Origin: Akkermansiaceae bacterium
GTDB taxonomy: Bacteria > Verrucomicrobiota > Verrucomicrobiia > Verrucomicrobiales > Akkermansiaceae
Length of the DNA: 64,000 nucleotides
NCBI GenBank assembly: GCA_019634595.1
Contig: JAHCBC010000005.1
Span: forward strand, 248,001 to 312,000
Direction of reading: 5' to 3'
Position numbers and translations under genes: made by a program
In this document: piece by piece, positions 1-9,115 of the stretch
Layout of the letters: every line of letters begins with the position of its first letter
Position numbering within the stretch: the stretch's first letter is position 1
Notes under the pieces: generated by a model
What the model saw: the letters and a program-made list of their open reading frames with translations, nothing else
Database searches by the model: none
Told to the model about the DNA's origin: nothing

Positions 1-696
1 GTCGGATTCGATCAGGCCGTCTTTGACCCGGATGATGCGCTTCGCGTAGGCCGCGACCTCATCCTCGTGGGTGACCATGATGATGGTGATGCCGCGCTCC
101 TCGTTCAGGTTGCGGAGGAGCTGCATGATCTCGACGGTGGTGGTGGAATCCAGGTTGCCCGTGGGTTCGTCCGCGAACAGCGTGCCCGGTTCCGTGACGA
201 TGGCGCGGGCGATGGCCACCCGCTGCTGCTGGCCGCCGGAAAGTTCGGCGGGCGTGTTCTTGTACTTCGACTCCAGTCCTACGATCTTGAGCGCCTGGTG
301 CGCCTTCTCATGGCGTTCCTTTCTCGGCACCCCGCGGTAGAGCATGGGCAGCTCCACATTCTCCAGCGCGGAGGTGCGGGCCAGCAGGTTGAACCCCTGG
401 AAGATGAAGCCGAGCGCGTGGCGGCGGAGCAGCGAACGCTCATCCGAACCGAGCGTCTCCACGGCGATGCCATTGAAGTTGTAGCGCCCGGAGGTGGGGA
501 CATCCAGGCAGCCGAGGATGTTCATGAGCGTGGATTTTCCCGAGCCGGAGGGGCCCATCACCGCGAGGAACTGCCCCGCCGGGATGTCCAGATCCACCCC
601 GCGCAAGGCCTGGAAAGCGGCGTCACCCTGACCGTAGGTCTTGGTGAGCTTGCGGAGTTCGATCGCCCCGCTGTGGCTTGGCGAGGGCTGGCTCAT
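1..696 (-). CDS. MacB-type ABC transporter ATP-binding protein (partial)
   Basis: ATPase of an export ABC transporter of the MacB/LolD class. The first 232 residues are in the window and the C-terminus runs off the left edge. Seen: Walker A GPSGSGKST at residues 48-56, the Q-loop, signature LSGGQQQRVAIARA, Walker B LFADEPTGNLD and the switch His in VTHE. The start ATG overlaps the stop of the upstream adaptor gene by three bases (ATGA), so the two are probably translationally coupled. With the adaptor and the outer-membrane factor upstream it forms a tripartite efflux or secretion operon. Whether a MacB permease is fused at the C-terminus or encoded separately cannot be seen. The substrate is unknown. 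Confidence 0.93.
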   Translation of the reverse strand, partial: MSQPSPSHSGAIELRKLTKTYGQGDAAFQALRGVDLDIPAGQFLAVMGPSGSGKSTLMNILGCLDVPTSGRYNFNGIAVETLGSDERSLLRRHALGFIFQGFNLLARTSALENVELPMLYRGVPRKERHEKAHQALKIVGLESKYKNTPAELSGGQQQRVAIARAIVTEPGTLFADEPTGNLDSTTTVEIMQLLRNLNEERGITIIMVTHEDEVAAYAKRIIRVKDGLIESD

Positions 697-2006
697 GGAG
701 TGGTCGGCGCGATGATCTGGCGGATGATGATCTCATCCCCCTCCTTCAGCTTGTCGGTGATGATCTCCGTCCGGCGGCCGTCGGTGAGACCGGTCTTTAC
801 GGTCACCTGCTCCGGCTCGCCATTGGAAAGGATCCAGATCTGTGCCTGGTCGGATTTTCCGCCTCCTTCTCCTTCTCGGCCGCCGCCCGGACGCCCGCTG
901 CCACGGCGGCGCGGGAATTGGAAGGTGATGGACTGCATGAAGGTCTTCTTTTGCTGGGGTGCGGCGGATTTCTCGTTCGGGTCCTGGGGGCGGAAGCGCA
1001 GTGCGGTGGTCGGGACGAGAAGCACCTGCTCCCGCTTGGCAACGTCGATGGTGGCGGTCGCCGTCATGCCGGGGCGGAGGGTCAGATCGTCGTTGGTGAC
1101 TTCCAGCTCCGCCTGATAGGTGACGATGTTGTCGAGGATGGTGGAACCGTAGGAAATTTTCTTCACCTTGGCGTTGTAGGTGCGGCCCGGCCACGCCACG
1201 ACGGTGAAGGACGCGCTCTGCCCGCCCTCGACCTGGCCGACGTCGGCTTCCGCCACCGCCACCAGCAGTTCCATCTTCCGCAGGTCTTCCGCGATGACGA
1301 ACAGCTCGGGAGCGTTGAAGGATGCGGCAACCGTCTGCCCCACCTCCAGCGAGCGGGTCAGCACCACGCCGTTCACCGGGGATTTGATGATGGCCTTGGA
1401 AAGGTCGCTTTCGTTGGCGAGGAGGTCGGCCTTCGCTCCGGCGACGGCGGCGTTGACGTTCTCGAGGTCGGACTTCGCCCGGTCCGCCGCGGCGATGGCG
1501 GTTTCCATCTCCGCTTTGGATGGAGTCCTGCCACCGGACAGTTTGTGCAGTTCCTCCAGCCGTTCAAGATTCGCGGCGGACTCGCGCACCGTGGCCTGGG
1601 ATTGCTGGACGCGGGCTTCCGCGGCGGCGAGCGTGGCGCGCGTTTTCTCCGTCTGCTGGCTGAGCTTGCGGGTGTCCAGCTTCGCGATGTCCTGCCCTTT
1701 CGTGACTTCGTCGTTGGTATCGACATAGACCGCTTCGCAGATGCCGGACAGTTCCGAGCTGACGGTGACCTTGTTGATGGGCTGCAGGTTGCCGGTCGCG
1801 GTGATGCCGAGGGCAATGTTGCCGCGCTTCAGTGGCTCGGTGACAAAGACGGGCTTCCCTTCATCAGCGGCTGACTTCGCACGGTAGTAGAGGAAGCCGC
1901 CGATCACCGCGATGAGAACGAGGATGATGGCGATCCATTTCCGCACCGGCTTCGGGCGGCCGCTGTGGACGATGGTGGCGAGGTCTTTGGAGGACTCGGA
2001 TTTCAT
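693..2006 (-). CDS. Periplasmic adaptor (MacA/HlyD family efflux subunit)
   Basis: Membrane-fusion protein linking the inner-membrane ABC transporter to the outer-membrane channel. The 437 residues begin with a short cytoplasmic stretch and one membrane helix (about 24-44), followed by a lipoyl/beta-barrel segment, a long coiled-coil hairpin (about 105-190, rich in Ala, Glu and Arg) and a second barrel ending in VKTGLTDG. A Gly/Arg/Glu-rich insertion around residues 365-385 is unusual for MacA and could be a flexible loop. It lies 20 bp after the outer-membrane factor gene and overlaps the ATPase start. Assignment to the RND/MacA adaptor superfamily is firm; the cargo is not deducible. Confidence 0.92.
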   Translation of the reverse strand: MKSESSKDLATIVHSGRPKPVRKWIAIILVLIAVIGGFLYYRAKSAADEGKPVFVTEPLKRGNIALGITATGNLQPINKVTVSSELSGICEAVYVDTNDEVTKGQDIAKLDTRKLSQQTEKTRATLAAAEARVQQSQATVRESAANLERLEELHKLSGGRTPSKAEMETAIAAADRAKSDLENVNAAVAGAKADLLANESDLSKAIIKSPVNGVVLTRSLEVGQTVAASFNAPELFVIAEDLRKMELLVAVAEADVGQVEGGQSASFTVVAWPGRTYNAKVKKISYGSTILDNIVTYQAELEVTNDDLTLRPGMTATATIDVAKREQVLLVPTTALRFRPQDPNEKSAAPQQKKTFMQSITFQFPRRRGSGRPGGGREGEGGGKSDQAQIWILSNGEPEQVTVKTGLTDGRRTEIITDKLKEGDEIIIRQIIAPTTP

Positions 2007-2026
2007 GGGAGAGTGGTGTGGGGAAA

Positions 2027-3418
2027 TTACTTCGACCAGCCGCCGCCCAGCGCCTTGTAGAGCTGGATGTAGGCGATCGCGCGGTCGGCCTGGGAGGAGA
2101 TCACGCTTTCCTCCAGGCTGAGGAGGGTGCGCTGGGAATCGAGCACGGTGAGGATGTCGGTGACACCGGCCTCGTATCTCTGCTGGGAAAGATTCGCGGC
2201 GGATCTGGCGGACGTTTCCGCCTCCCGCAGGGTGTCCAGCCGCTCGGCGGATTTCCGGCAGGCGATGAGGGAGTCCTCCACTTCCGAAAGGGCGGTCAGG
2301 ACGTTGGAACGGTAGGTCTGCACCGCCTGTTCCTCGAAGGCCTTGTTCGCGGCGATCTGCGCTCGGATGCGCCCCGCGTCGAAGATGGGGCTGGTGATCC
2401 CGGCGGCCAGTCCGGCGCTGGCGGTCTCCGGATTGAACAGCTTGCCGGAGGTGATGGTGTTCAGGCCGAGAGAACCGGAAAGGTTCAGCGAAGGATACTT
2501 CTGCGCCTCCGCGGAGCGGACGCTGGCGGCGGCGGCCAGCAACTGGTAGCCCGCCACACGGACGTCCGGGCGTTGGCGGATGGTGTCGGCGGGGATCCCG
2601 ATGGCGAGGGACTTCTGCGGGTTCGGAACGGCTTTGCGTCCGGAGTTGAGCAGTCCGTCGAGGGAGCCGGGGTTCTTTCCGGCCAGCCGGTTGATCAGGT
2701 TGCGGGTCTGCGCGGAGGATTGCTCCAGGGACGGGATGGAGGCGCGTGCCTGCTGCAGGCTGGTGAGTGCCTGGTCCGCTTCGAGCGTGTCGATGAGACC
2801 GGCCTGTTGGCGGAACTTCGCCAGGTTGTAGGTTTCCTCGCGGCTTCCCAGGCTGGCCCTGACGGTGGCGAGCCGGGACTCCAGCGAGCGCAGCGTCACG
2901 TAGGAGATTGCCATTTCCGAGGCGATGGCCGCCTGCACGGAGTTATAATTTTCTTCCGTGGCACCCAGATTGGCGGCGGCGGTCTGGAGCTGGCTGCGGA
3001 GCCTGCCGAACAGATCGATCTCCCATGACGCGCTGAGACCGGTGGAGAATGAATTCGAGGTGGTGCCGATGCTGTTGTTGCTCGCCGCGTTATAGTTGGT
3101 GCCGGCGGATCCGCTGAGGCTCGGGAAAAGGGCGGACCGCTGTGCGTCGAAATTCGCACGCGACTCACGGATGCGGGCCGATGCGGTGGCCATGTCCGGG
3201 CTGTTCTCCAGGGCCGTGCCCACCAGACGGTTCAGCACAGGGTCGTTGAACTTCGTCCACCAGCGGGAGAGGTCGCGGGAAGGGGAGGCGACGGGGAATC
3301 CTCCGGCATTCTTCCAGTCCGCGGGCAGGGGCTGGTCGGCATTCAGGCCGGTGTGGGAAGCACAACCAGCGGCCAACAGCGCGGCGAGGGGGAGGATCAG
3401 CAGTCGGGCGGATTTCAT
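2027..3418 (-). CDS. Outer-membrane factor lipoprotein (TolC/NodT family)
   Basis: Outer-membrane channel component of the tripartite exporter, 463 aa. The N-terminus has a lipoprotein signal with lipobox LLAAGC (Cys 19), typical of NodT/OprM-type factors. Two homologous OEP repeats follow, with the family features of RWWTKFNDPVLNRLV near residues 52-66, paired long coiled-coil helices, and SPIFDAGRIRAQI in the second half. It is the first gene of the operon with the MacA-like adaptor and MacB-like ATPase downstream. The length fits the family. Confidence 0.93.
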   Translation of the reverse strand: MKSARLLILPLAALLAAGCASHTGLNADQPLPADWKNAGGFPVASPSRDLSRWWTKFNDPVLNRLVGTALENSPDMATASARIRESRANFDAQRSALFPSLSGSAGTNYNAASNNSIGTTSNSFSTGLSASWEIDLFGRLRSQLQTAAANLGATEENYNSVQAAIASEMAISYVTLRSLESRLATVRASLGSREETYNLAKFRQQAGLIDTLEADQALTSLQQARASIPSLEQSSAQTRNLINRLAGKNPGSLDGLLNSGRKAVPNPQKSLAIGIPADTIRQRPDVRVAGYQLLAAAASVRSAEAQKYPSLNLSGSLGLNTITSGKLFNPETASAGLAAGITSPIFDAGRIRAQIAANKAFEEQAVQTYRSNVLTALSEVEDSLIACRKSAERLDTLREAETSARSAANLSQQRYEAGVTDILTVLDSQRTLLSLEESVISSQADRAIAYIQLYKALGGGWSK

Positions 3419-3489
3419 CGGCGGATGGCGTGAAACTATCCTCCGCTACCTTTAGGAAAGGTGAAGATCACCTACAGAGGGGGGATTTC

Positions 3490-4242
3490 TCAGAGCGCGC
3501 CGAAACGCCGGTGGCGGGATTGGTACTCCTTCACCGAATCGAAGAGGTCCCCCTGGCGGAAGTCGGGCCAGAATTTTTTCACGATCACGATCTCCGCGTA
3601 GCTGATCTGCCACAGCAGGAAATTCGAAACCCGCAGCTCGCCCGAGGTACGCACCAGCAGGTCAGGATCCGGGATGCCGGCGGTCTGGAGGCGTGAGGAA
3701 AACGCCTCCGCATTGATCGCCTCCGGCGAAATTTTTCCGGCCAGCGCATCTTCGGCGAGCGCCCTGGCGGCGGCGACGATTTCCTCCCTCGCTCCGTAGG
3801 AAAGAGCCAGCACCAGCGTCATCGAGCGATGCCCGGCGGTCCTTGCGATGATCCTGTCCAGACGCTCGCGCGTCTTCGGCGGCAGCCGGTCGAGCTGGCC
3901 GATGGCCTGCAGGCGCACCTTCTGCTTGTCCAGTTCCTTCGCCTGTTCGTCGAGGAAGCGGTCCAACAGGTTCATCAACGCCTGCACCTCATCCTCCGGG
4001 CGGTTCCAGTTTTCCGAGGAAAAAGCATAGAGCGTGAGATACTCCACGCCCAGTTCCTTGCACGCCTCCATCACCTCTCGGATGGACTCCGCTCCGGCGC
4101 GGTGGCCTTCCCGCCGCGGCAGGCCCCGCTCCTTCGCCCAGCGCCCGTTGCCATCCATGATGATGGCGATGTGGCGGGGGATGTCCGGATGCTGGGGCAT
4201 GGATTGGCTCGGCGGATTCTCGGTGAGTGTGGCGGATTTCAC
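3490..4242 (-). CDS. uppS: Isoprenyl transferase (undecaprenyl diphosphate synthase)
   Basis: Cis-prenyltransferase that condenses isopentenyl diphosphate units to make the undecaprenyl diphosphate carrier for peptidoglycan and O-antigen synthesis, in the cytoplasm at the membrane. Seen: HIAIIMDGNGRWA near residues 24-36 with the catalytic Asp, GHRAGAESIR, LTLYAFSSENWNRP and the C-terminal ELRVSNFLLWQISYAE. The 250-aa frame carries about 14 extra residues before a second Met (MPQHPDIPRH), which may be the real start. It stands alone on the minus strand between the efflux operon and purA. Confidence 0.96.
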   Translation of the reverse strand: MKSATLTENPPSQSMPQHPDIPRHIAIIMDGNGRWAKERGLPRREGHRAGAESIREVMEACKELGVEYLTLYAFSSENWNRPEDEVQALMNLLDRFLDEQAKELDKQKVRLQAIGQLDRLPPKTRERLDRIIARTAGHRSMTLVLALSYGAREEIVAAARALAEDALAGKISPEAINAEAFSSRLQTAGIPDPDLLVRTSGELRVSNFLLWQISYAEIVIVKKFWPDFRQGDLFDSVKEYQSRHRRFGAL

Positions 4243-4312
4243 GGGGAAAGGGAAACCAACACTTGTGGCGGGATGATGAAGACGGCGTTCGTTTTCCGCG
4301 AAATCAGAGCTG

Positions 4313-5581
4313 TCAGACCACCAGCGTCTGCACCCGGTCCGGTCCGACGCCGACGAAGGCCAGCGGCGCGCCGCAAAGCTCCGACAGGCGGGAGAGGTAG
4401 GCCTTCGCGTTCGCGGGCAGATCCTCGTAACGGGTGGTGGAGGTGGTGTCGCTCAGCCAGCCGGGCAGCGTTTCATAGACCGGCTTCGCCTTATCCCATG
4501 CGGAACGGTCGGCGGGAGGAAGCTCATGGACCACGCCGTCGATCTCGTAGCCGGTGCAGATCTGGAGCGTCTCGTATTCGTCCAGACCGTCCACGTTCGT
4601 CACGGCCAGACCGGTGACGCCGTTCACCATGCAGGCGAAGCGGAGCAACACGGTGTCCAGCCAGCCGCAGCCGCGCGGACGTCCGGAAACGACACCGAAC
4701 TCACGGCCCAAGCCATGCAGGTATTCGGAAAGCCCTTCATCGACCGTCGGGAACGGACCGGAACCGACCCGTGTGGTGTAGGCCTTGCACACGCCCACCA
4801 CGCGCTGGATGGCGTTCGGTGGCAGGCCGGAGCCGGTGCAGGAACCACCGGAGGTCGTGTTCGAGGAGGTGACGAACGGGTAGGTGCCGTAGTCGATGTC
4901 CAGCAGCGTGCCCTGCGCGCCTTCGAAAAGGACGGTCTTTCCTTCCTTCCATGCTTTGTGCAGCACGGGGATGGTGTTGGTCACGTGCGGACGCAGGCGC
5001 TCGAACGCCGCATAGACTTCCGTGATCACCTGTTCGGCGGTGAACTGCGGCAGGTCGTATTTCGCGAGGACTTCGTTCACTTCCGCAACCCGGCGCGTGA
5101 CCTGGGCGATGGTGAATTCCTTGTCGAGCAGGTCCGCGATGCGCAGGCCGCAGCGGTTCACCTTGTCCGCATACGTCGGGCCGATGCCACGCTTCGTCGT
5201 GCCGATCTTCTGGTCGCCCAGCGCGATCTCACGGGCTGCATCCAGTTCCTTGTGGAAGGGGAGGACGACGTGCGCACGGTCGGAAATGAGAAGCTTCTCC
5301 GGGGTGATGGACACGCCCTGGCCTTCGTTGCGCTCGATCTCAGCGACCAAGCCCACCGGATCAACGACGACGCCGTTGCCGATGACGTTCGTCTTGCCAT
5401 CCCACAGGATGCCGGAAGGAAGCAGGTTCAGGATGTAGCGGACGCCTTTGGCGATGACGGTGTGGCCGGCGTTGTTCCCGCCCTGGCCGCGCACGACCAC
5501 GTCAGCGGTTTCCGTCAGGTAATCGACGACTTTGCCTTTTCCTTCGTCTCCCCACTGGAGACCTACGACGATGGTGTTCAT
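4313..5581 (-). CDS. purA: Adenylosuccinate synthetase
   Basis: Converts IMP, GTP and aspartate to adenylosuccinate, the first committed step of AMP synthesis. The 422-aa protein starts with the diagnostic MNTIVVGLQWGDEGKGK. It has QGGNNAGHT with the catalytic His, the IMP-binding TTKRGIGPTYADK, the FEGAQGTLLDIDYGTYPFVTSSN block, and the C-terminal base-binding region. All expected active-site segments are present. About 110 bp separate its start from the stop of carA upstream, so it may be transcribed with carA or separately. Confidence 0.97.
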   Translation of the reverse strand: MNTIVVGLQWGDEGKGKVVDYLTETADVVVRGQGGNNAGHTVIAKGVRYILNLLPSGILWDGKTNVIGNGVVVDPVGLVAEIERNEGQGVSITPEKLLISDRAHVVLPFHKELDAAREIALGDQKIGTTKRGIGPTYADKVNRCGLRIADLLDKEFTIAQVTRRVAEVNEVLAKYDLPQFTAEQVITEVYAAFERLRPHVTNTIPVLHKAWKEGKTVLFEGAQGTLLDIDYGTYPFVTSSNTTSGGSCTGSGLPPNAIQRVVGVCKAYTTRVGSGPFPTVDEGLSEYLHGLGREFGVVSGRPRGCGWLDTVLLRFACMVNGVTGLAVTNVDGLDEYETLQICTGYEIDGVVHELPPADRSAWDKAKPVYETLPGWLSDTTSTTRYEDLPANAKAYLSRLSELCGAPLAFVGVGPDRVQTLVV

Positions 5582-5690
5582 ACGGATTGGAGAATTTGAA
5601 CCGCGAATGGACGCGGATTCACGCTAATGAAGAGGGTTGTTGTGAGGAGAGGACGATGTGTTCCCACTCCGGGGCATTTTGCGGACGGTT

Positions 5691-6839
5691 CTACTTCTTC
5701 GATTCGTCGATGAGCGCGGAGAACTCCTCGAAAAAGTAGGCGGCGTCATTCGGGCCGGGGGCGGCTTCCGGGTGGTACTGCACGCTGAAGACGGGGTGGG
5801 TCTTGTGGCGCATGCCTTCCACGGTGCCGTCGTTCAGGTTGATGTGGGTCACTTCCACATCGTCCGGCAGGGAATCCGGGTCCACGGCGAAGCCATGGTT
5901 CTGGGAGGTGATGGAAATCCTCCCGCTGCGCAGGTCTTTCACCGGCTGGTTGCCGCCGCGGTGGCCGAACTTCAGCTTGAAGGTGGTGCCGCCGAAGGCG
6001 TGGGCGAGGAGTTGGTTCCCCAGGCAGATGCCGAAGATGGGCTTCTTGCCGATGAGTTGCTTCAGTTCCTCATGGATGTAGCCGAGGGCCGCCGGATCCC
6101 CGGGGCCGTTGGAAAGGAAGACGCCGTCCGGATTCTTCGCCAGCACTTCGGATGCCGGGGTGGTCGAGGAAACGACCTCCACCTCGAAACCGGCCTGCCG
6201 CAGGCGGCGGAGGATGTTGTACTTCAGGCCGAAGTCATACGCGACGATGCGGTGCTTCACCGGTGGCAGGTCCGCGTAGGGACCGCTGATCTCGGCGAGA
6301 GCGTTCGGCAGGATCCACTCGCGGGATTCCGCTGTCCAGTCGTAGGCCTCCGCAGTGGAGACTTCCTTCACGTAGTCGGACCCGGCCATGGATGGCGCGG
6401 CCTTCGCGGCGGCGATGGCGGCTTCCTTGTCCAGTTCGGTCGTCAGGCAGGCCTGCATCGCACCGCGGGAGCGCAGGTGCTTGGTAAGCGCGCGGGTGTC
6501 GATGTCCTCGATGCCCAGCACGCCGTGCTCGGCGAGCCATTCGGAAAGCGGCTTGTGGGAGCGCCAGTTTGACGGTACTTCGCAGAGTTCCCCGATGACA
6601 AATCCCCGGATGTGTGGCCCGTTGGACTCGTCGTCCTCCAGGTTGATCCCGTAGTTCCCGATCTGCGGATAGGTCATCGACACGATCTGGCCGCGGTAGG
6701 ACGGATCGGTGATGACTTCCTGATACCCCGACATCGAGGTGTTGAAACAAATTTCCCCGGTGGTGGTTCCGGTGGCTCCGAACGCGGTTCCTTCGAAACA
6801 GCGTCCGTCTTCCAAGGCGAGAATAGCGGATTTCGGCAC
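5691..6839 (-). CDS. carA: Carbamoyl-phosphate synthase small subunit
   Basis: Glutamine amidotransferase subunit supplying ammonia for carbamoyl phosphate in arginine and pyrimidine synthesis; the large subunit CarB is not in the window. Seen: the N-terminal domain opening SAILALEDG, then FNTSMSGYQEVITDPSY, the class I GATase nucleophile GICLGNQ, and the HPE motif in VQYHPEAAPGP. The frame remains open upstream to another GTG at 6896, but the GTG at 6839 puts the N-terminus where CarA proteins normally begin (VPKSAILALEDG, 382 aa), so that start was chosen. Confidence 0.95.
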   Translation of the reverse strand: MPKSAILALEDGRCFEGTAFGATGTTTGEICFNTSMSGYQEVITDPSYRGQIVSMTYPQIGNYGINLEDDESNGPHIRGFVIGELCEVPSNWRSHKPLSEWLAEHGVLGIEDIDTRALTKHLRSRGAMQACLTTELDKEAAIAAAKAAPSMAGSDYVKEVSTAEAYDWTAESREWILPNALAEISGPYADLPPVKHRIVAYDFGLKYNILRRLRQAGFEVEVVSSTTPASEVLAKNPDGVFLSNGPGDPAALGYIHEELKQLIGKKPIFGICLGNQLLAHAFGGTTFKLKFGHRGGNQPVKDLRSGRISITSQNHGFAVDPDSLPDDVEVTHINLNDGTVEGMRHKTHPVFSVQYHPEAAPGPNDAAYFFEEFSALIDESKK

Positions 6840-6984
6840 GGCGGGGCGGAGGCTAGGTGGGGGGGCGGAACGATGCAAGAGAATGCTTGGCCTCACCGTA
6901 TCATCCCGCGCAATGACCTCTCACACGGATGCATTTGCTGAAGATTTTAATTGCGACGCAGTCTCAAAATGCTACGGTCGGCCC

Positions 6985-7359
6985 GTGAGCAATGGTTGCC
7001 CGAGCAATGAACCAGCCCGCTTTTGGCGTGTGAGCGCCGCAAAGGTGGTGGAGGAGCTTTTCCGGACGACTCCGGAAGCTGCTTGGAATGACCTGCTCGA
7101 TCTGCGCGGCCTCCTCATTCACGGCACCGACTGGGAGGAAGTCCTTGAGTGCTTCCTCGGTTGCCGCCGGAAGCTGGAGGAGGACCACTATCTCCCGTTC
7201 TACCGTCTCCGGAAAATCCTCGCCTCCCACCTCCAGTTGGAGCACGACGGTGCTTCCCTTGAGACACTTCTCCGCCAGCGGGACTTCAGTTTCCGCAAAT
7301 GGCAGCGCAATGCCCTGCGCAAGGGCAAACCGGCGCGCATTCTCGAAGGTGTTTCCTGA
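6985..7359 (+). CDS. Hypothetical protein, small, charged
   Basis: About 124 aa from a GTG start; an in-frame ATG at 6913 would add 24 residues. I prefer the later start because the stretch between them is AT-rich (about 6937-6975) and looks more like promoter than coding sequence. No family is recognised. The product is cytoplasmic by appearance, rich in Leu, Arg and Glu, with the C-terminus strongly basic (RKWQRNALRKGKPAR), and could be a small nucleic-acid-associated or regulatory protein. It is transcribed divergently from carA and converges on the PEP-CTERM gene. Confidence 0.55.
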   Translation: MSNGCPSNEPARFWRVSAAKVVEELFRTTPEAAWNDLLDLRGLLIHGTDWEEVLECFLGCRRKLEEDHYLPFYRLRKILASHLQLEHDGASLETLLRQRDFSFRKWQRNALRKGKPARILEGVS

Positions 7360-7411
7360 GGACCGCGGCTGTGGGGCAGCCCGGACTCTTCAGCGGGCAA
7401 CGTGACCCCGG

Positions 7412-8263
7412 TCAAACCGTTCTCCGCCGAAGACACACGAGGGCGAGGCCGGGAACCAACAGAAGGGTCGTCCCGGGTTCGGGAACAAGGATGCTCTCGA
7501 ACGTCGTGGCCACGCGGATGTCGGAAAAGCTGCCGCCTTGCGGTTGGGTGGCGTTCAGGGTCGTGATGATCCCCAAGCTGACATTGGCGGCGACGGTGTT
7601 GGACCCCAGGGAACTGCCACCGTTCCAGATGAAATTCTGGCCGGTGATCTGGACATCGGGAGCGCCCAGTGCGCCCTGTCCTGCGCCCAGGTCGGGATCG
7701 ATCCAGAGATGGTAGATGTCGTCGTTGGTATTGGATCCCTGGGCCATCCGGACCAGCAGGGTGTGGGCGGAGGTGCCCGGAGTGGTGGTGGAAAGGACCT
7801 GGCCGTTCAGGGTCGCGCCGGATGCCCCGGTCGCCAGGAATGCCTTTCCGCCGTCGATTCCGAAAATAATCCTCTGCCCTGCGGCCCCTGAGTCGCGGTG
7901 GAGGGGAATGGAGACGAATGCCGCCTGCATCGTATCGGTGGAAATCGTCGCCATGGTCCAGAATTCCTGGTGGAGGGCGGTGGAGTCAGGTGTGGAGGCG
8001 ACGGTGAACTGGGCGTATTTCGAGATCGGGGTGGTCGATGTCGTCTGGGTGCGGGCGAAGGAGAGGAGGCTGCCATTGGCGGAAAATGTCCCGTAGCTGT
8101 CATTGGTGGCGGTCCATGTTCCGGAGACATTTGGTCCTGTCGCCGTCCTGCCGTGGATGGAGCCGGACGGATAGCTGGAGAAATCCTGGTGGAGGAGTAC
8201 CGTCGCTTCACAAACGGCGGAACCCAGGCACAAAAGGCCTGTGATGAATGCGGGGGCTTTCAT
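7412..8263 (-). CDS. PEP-CTERM sorting domain surface protein
   Basis: Secreted protein of 283 aa with a signal peptide (to about residue 20, ending SAVCEA). The middle looks like a beta-rich LamG/concanavalin-type domain. The C-terminus is a classic PEP-CTERM signal: VPEPG, then a hydrophobic helix and RRR. PEP-CTERM proteins are processed by an exosortase (EpsH/XrtA type) and usually linked to exopolysaccharide; the exosortase is not in the window. The function of the middle domain is not assignable. Convergent with the small hypothetical gene at its 3' side. Confidence 0.85.
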   Translation of the reverse strand: MKAPAFITGLLCLGSAVCEATVLLHQDFSSYPSGSIHGRTATGPNVSGTWTATNDSYGTFSANGSLLSFARTQTTSTTPISKYAQFTVASTPDSTALHQEFWTMATISTDTMQAAFVSIPLHRDSGAAGQRIIFGIDGGKAFLATGASGATLNGQVLSTTTPGTSAHTLLVRMAQGSNTNDDIYHLWIDPDLGAGQGALGAPDVQITGQNFIWNGGSSLGSNTVAANVSLGIITTLNATQPQGGSFSDIRVATTFESILVPEPGTTLLLVPGLALVCLRRRTV

Positions 8264-8449
8264 GGGGTTTCATGTTTGTATGATGTCCCGGTGCCACCAT
8301 ACAACCCTGAAATCCCGTCGCTTCGGACAGGGCGCCATTTTTTCCGGAATGGATGTCACCGGAGGAGCGGAACGCCCGATCGTTCCTTGAAACAGATGGG
8401 CGCTGCCCGTAGTAGAGAGGTAACGCAACAGCCCATCACCTCCCATCCT

Positions 8450-9115
8450 ATGAAATCCACGTTCCTCGCACTTCTTTTCCTTCCCACGCTCGCTTCCGCC
8501 GAACCGCTTTTCAACGGCAGGGATCTCAGCGGCTGGACGCCTGATGTTCCCTCGGCCGACGGCAAGCCGGAGACGCCTCCGAGCTTCATCGTCCGCGACG
8601 GCCTGCTCGTCAGCAAAGGGGATCCGAAGGGCCACCTCGTCAGCGACAAGTCCTACTCCGACTACAAGCTGGAGGTGGAGTACCGCTTCCCCGGCAAGGG
8701 CGGGAACTGCGGCGTGCTCATCCATGCCTCGGAGCCGCGGAATCTTTACCAGATGTTCCCGAAGTCCATCGAGGTGCAGATGAACTCCGGCGACGCGGGG
8801 GACTTCTGGTGCATCGGTGAAAACATCGAGGTGCCGGACATGGAGAAGCGCCGCCCGCGGAAGGAAGGCCAGAACTTCGGCGGCGGTCCGGCCGATGCCC
8901 GCCGCATCCTCAACCTCAACGACGGAGCCGAGAAACCGCTGGGTGAATGGAACACCATGATCATCGAGTGCAAGGGCGACGAGGTGATCGTCCACGTCAA
9001 CGGCGTCCTTGTGAACCATGGCTCGAAAAGCACCGCATCCTCCGGCAAGCTCGCGCTCCAGGCGGAGGGAACGGAAGTGGAATTCCGGAAGCTGGAGCTG
9101 ACATCCCTCAAATGA
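8450..9115 (+). CDS. DUF1080 (3-keto-disaccharide hydrolase-like) secreted protein
   Basis: Single-domain member of the DUF1080 / 3-keto-disaccharide hydrolase family (LamG-like jelly roll), 221 aa. A Sec signal peptide (MKSTFLALLFLPTLASA) is followed at once by the diagnostic LFNGRDLSGW, then GNCGVLIHASEP, QMNSGDAGDFWCIGENIE and GEWNTMIIECKGDEVIVHVNGV. The ATG at 8450 is chosen because it gives the signal peptide; the frame upstream is open but antisense to the PEP-CTERM gene. Its stop overlaps the start of the DUF1287 gene (ATGA). Substrate unknown; probably a periplasmic or surface glycan enzyme. Confidence 0.88.
   Translation: MKSTFLALLFLPTLASAEPLFNGRDLSGWTPDVPSADGKPETPPSFIVRDGLLVSKGDPKGHLVSDKSYSDYKLEVEYRFPGKGGNCGVLIHASEPRNLYQMFPKSIEVQMNSGDAGDFWCIGENIEVPDMEKRRPRKEGQNFGGGPADARRILNLNDGAEKPLGEWNTMIIECKGDEVIVHVNGVLVNHGSKSTASSGKLALQAEGTEVEFRKLELTSLK

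Noticed and set aside
678..1874. Long plus-strand open frame over the adaptor gene
   Set aside because: Antisense shadow in GC-rich DNA; the minus-strand adaptor has clear family features.
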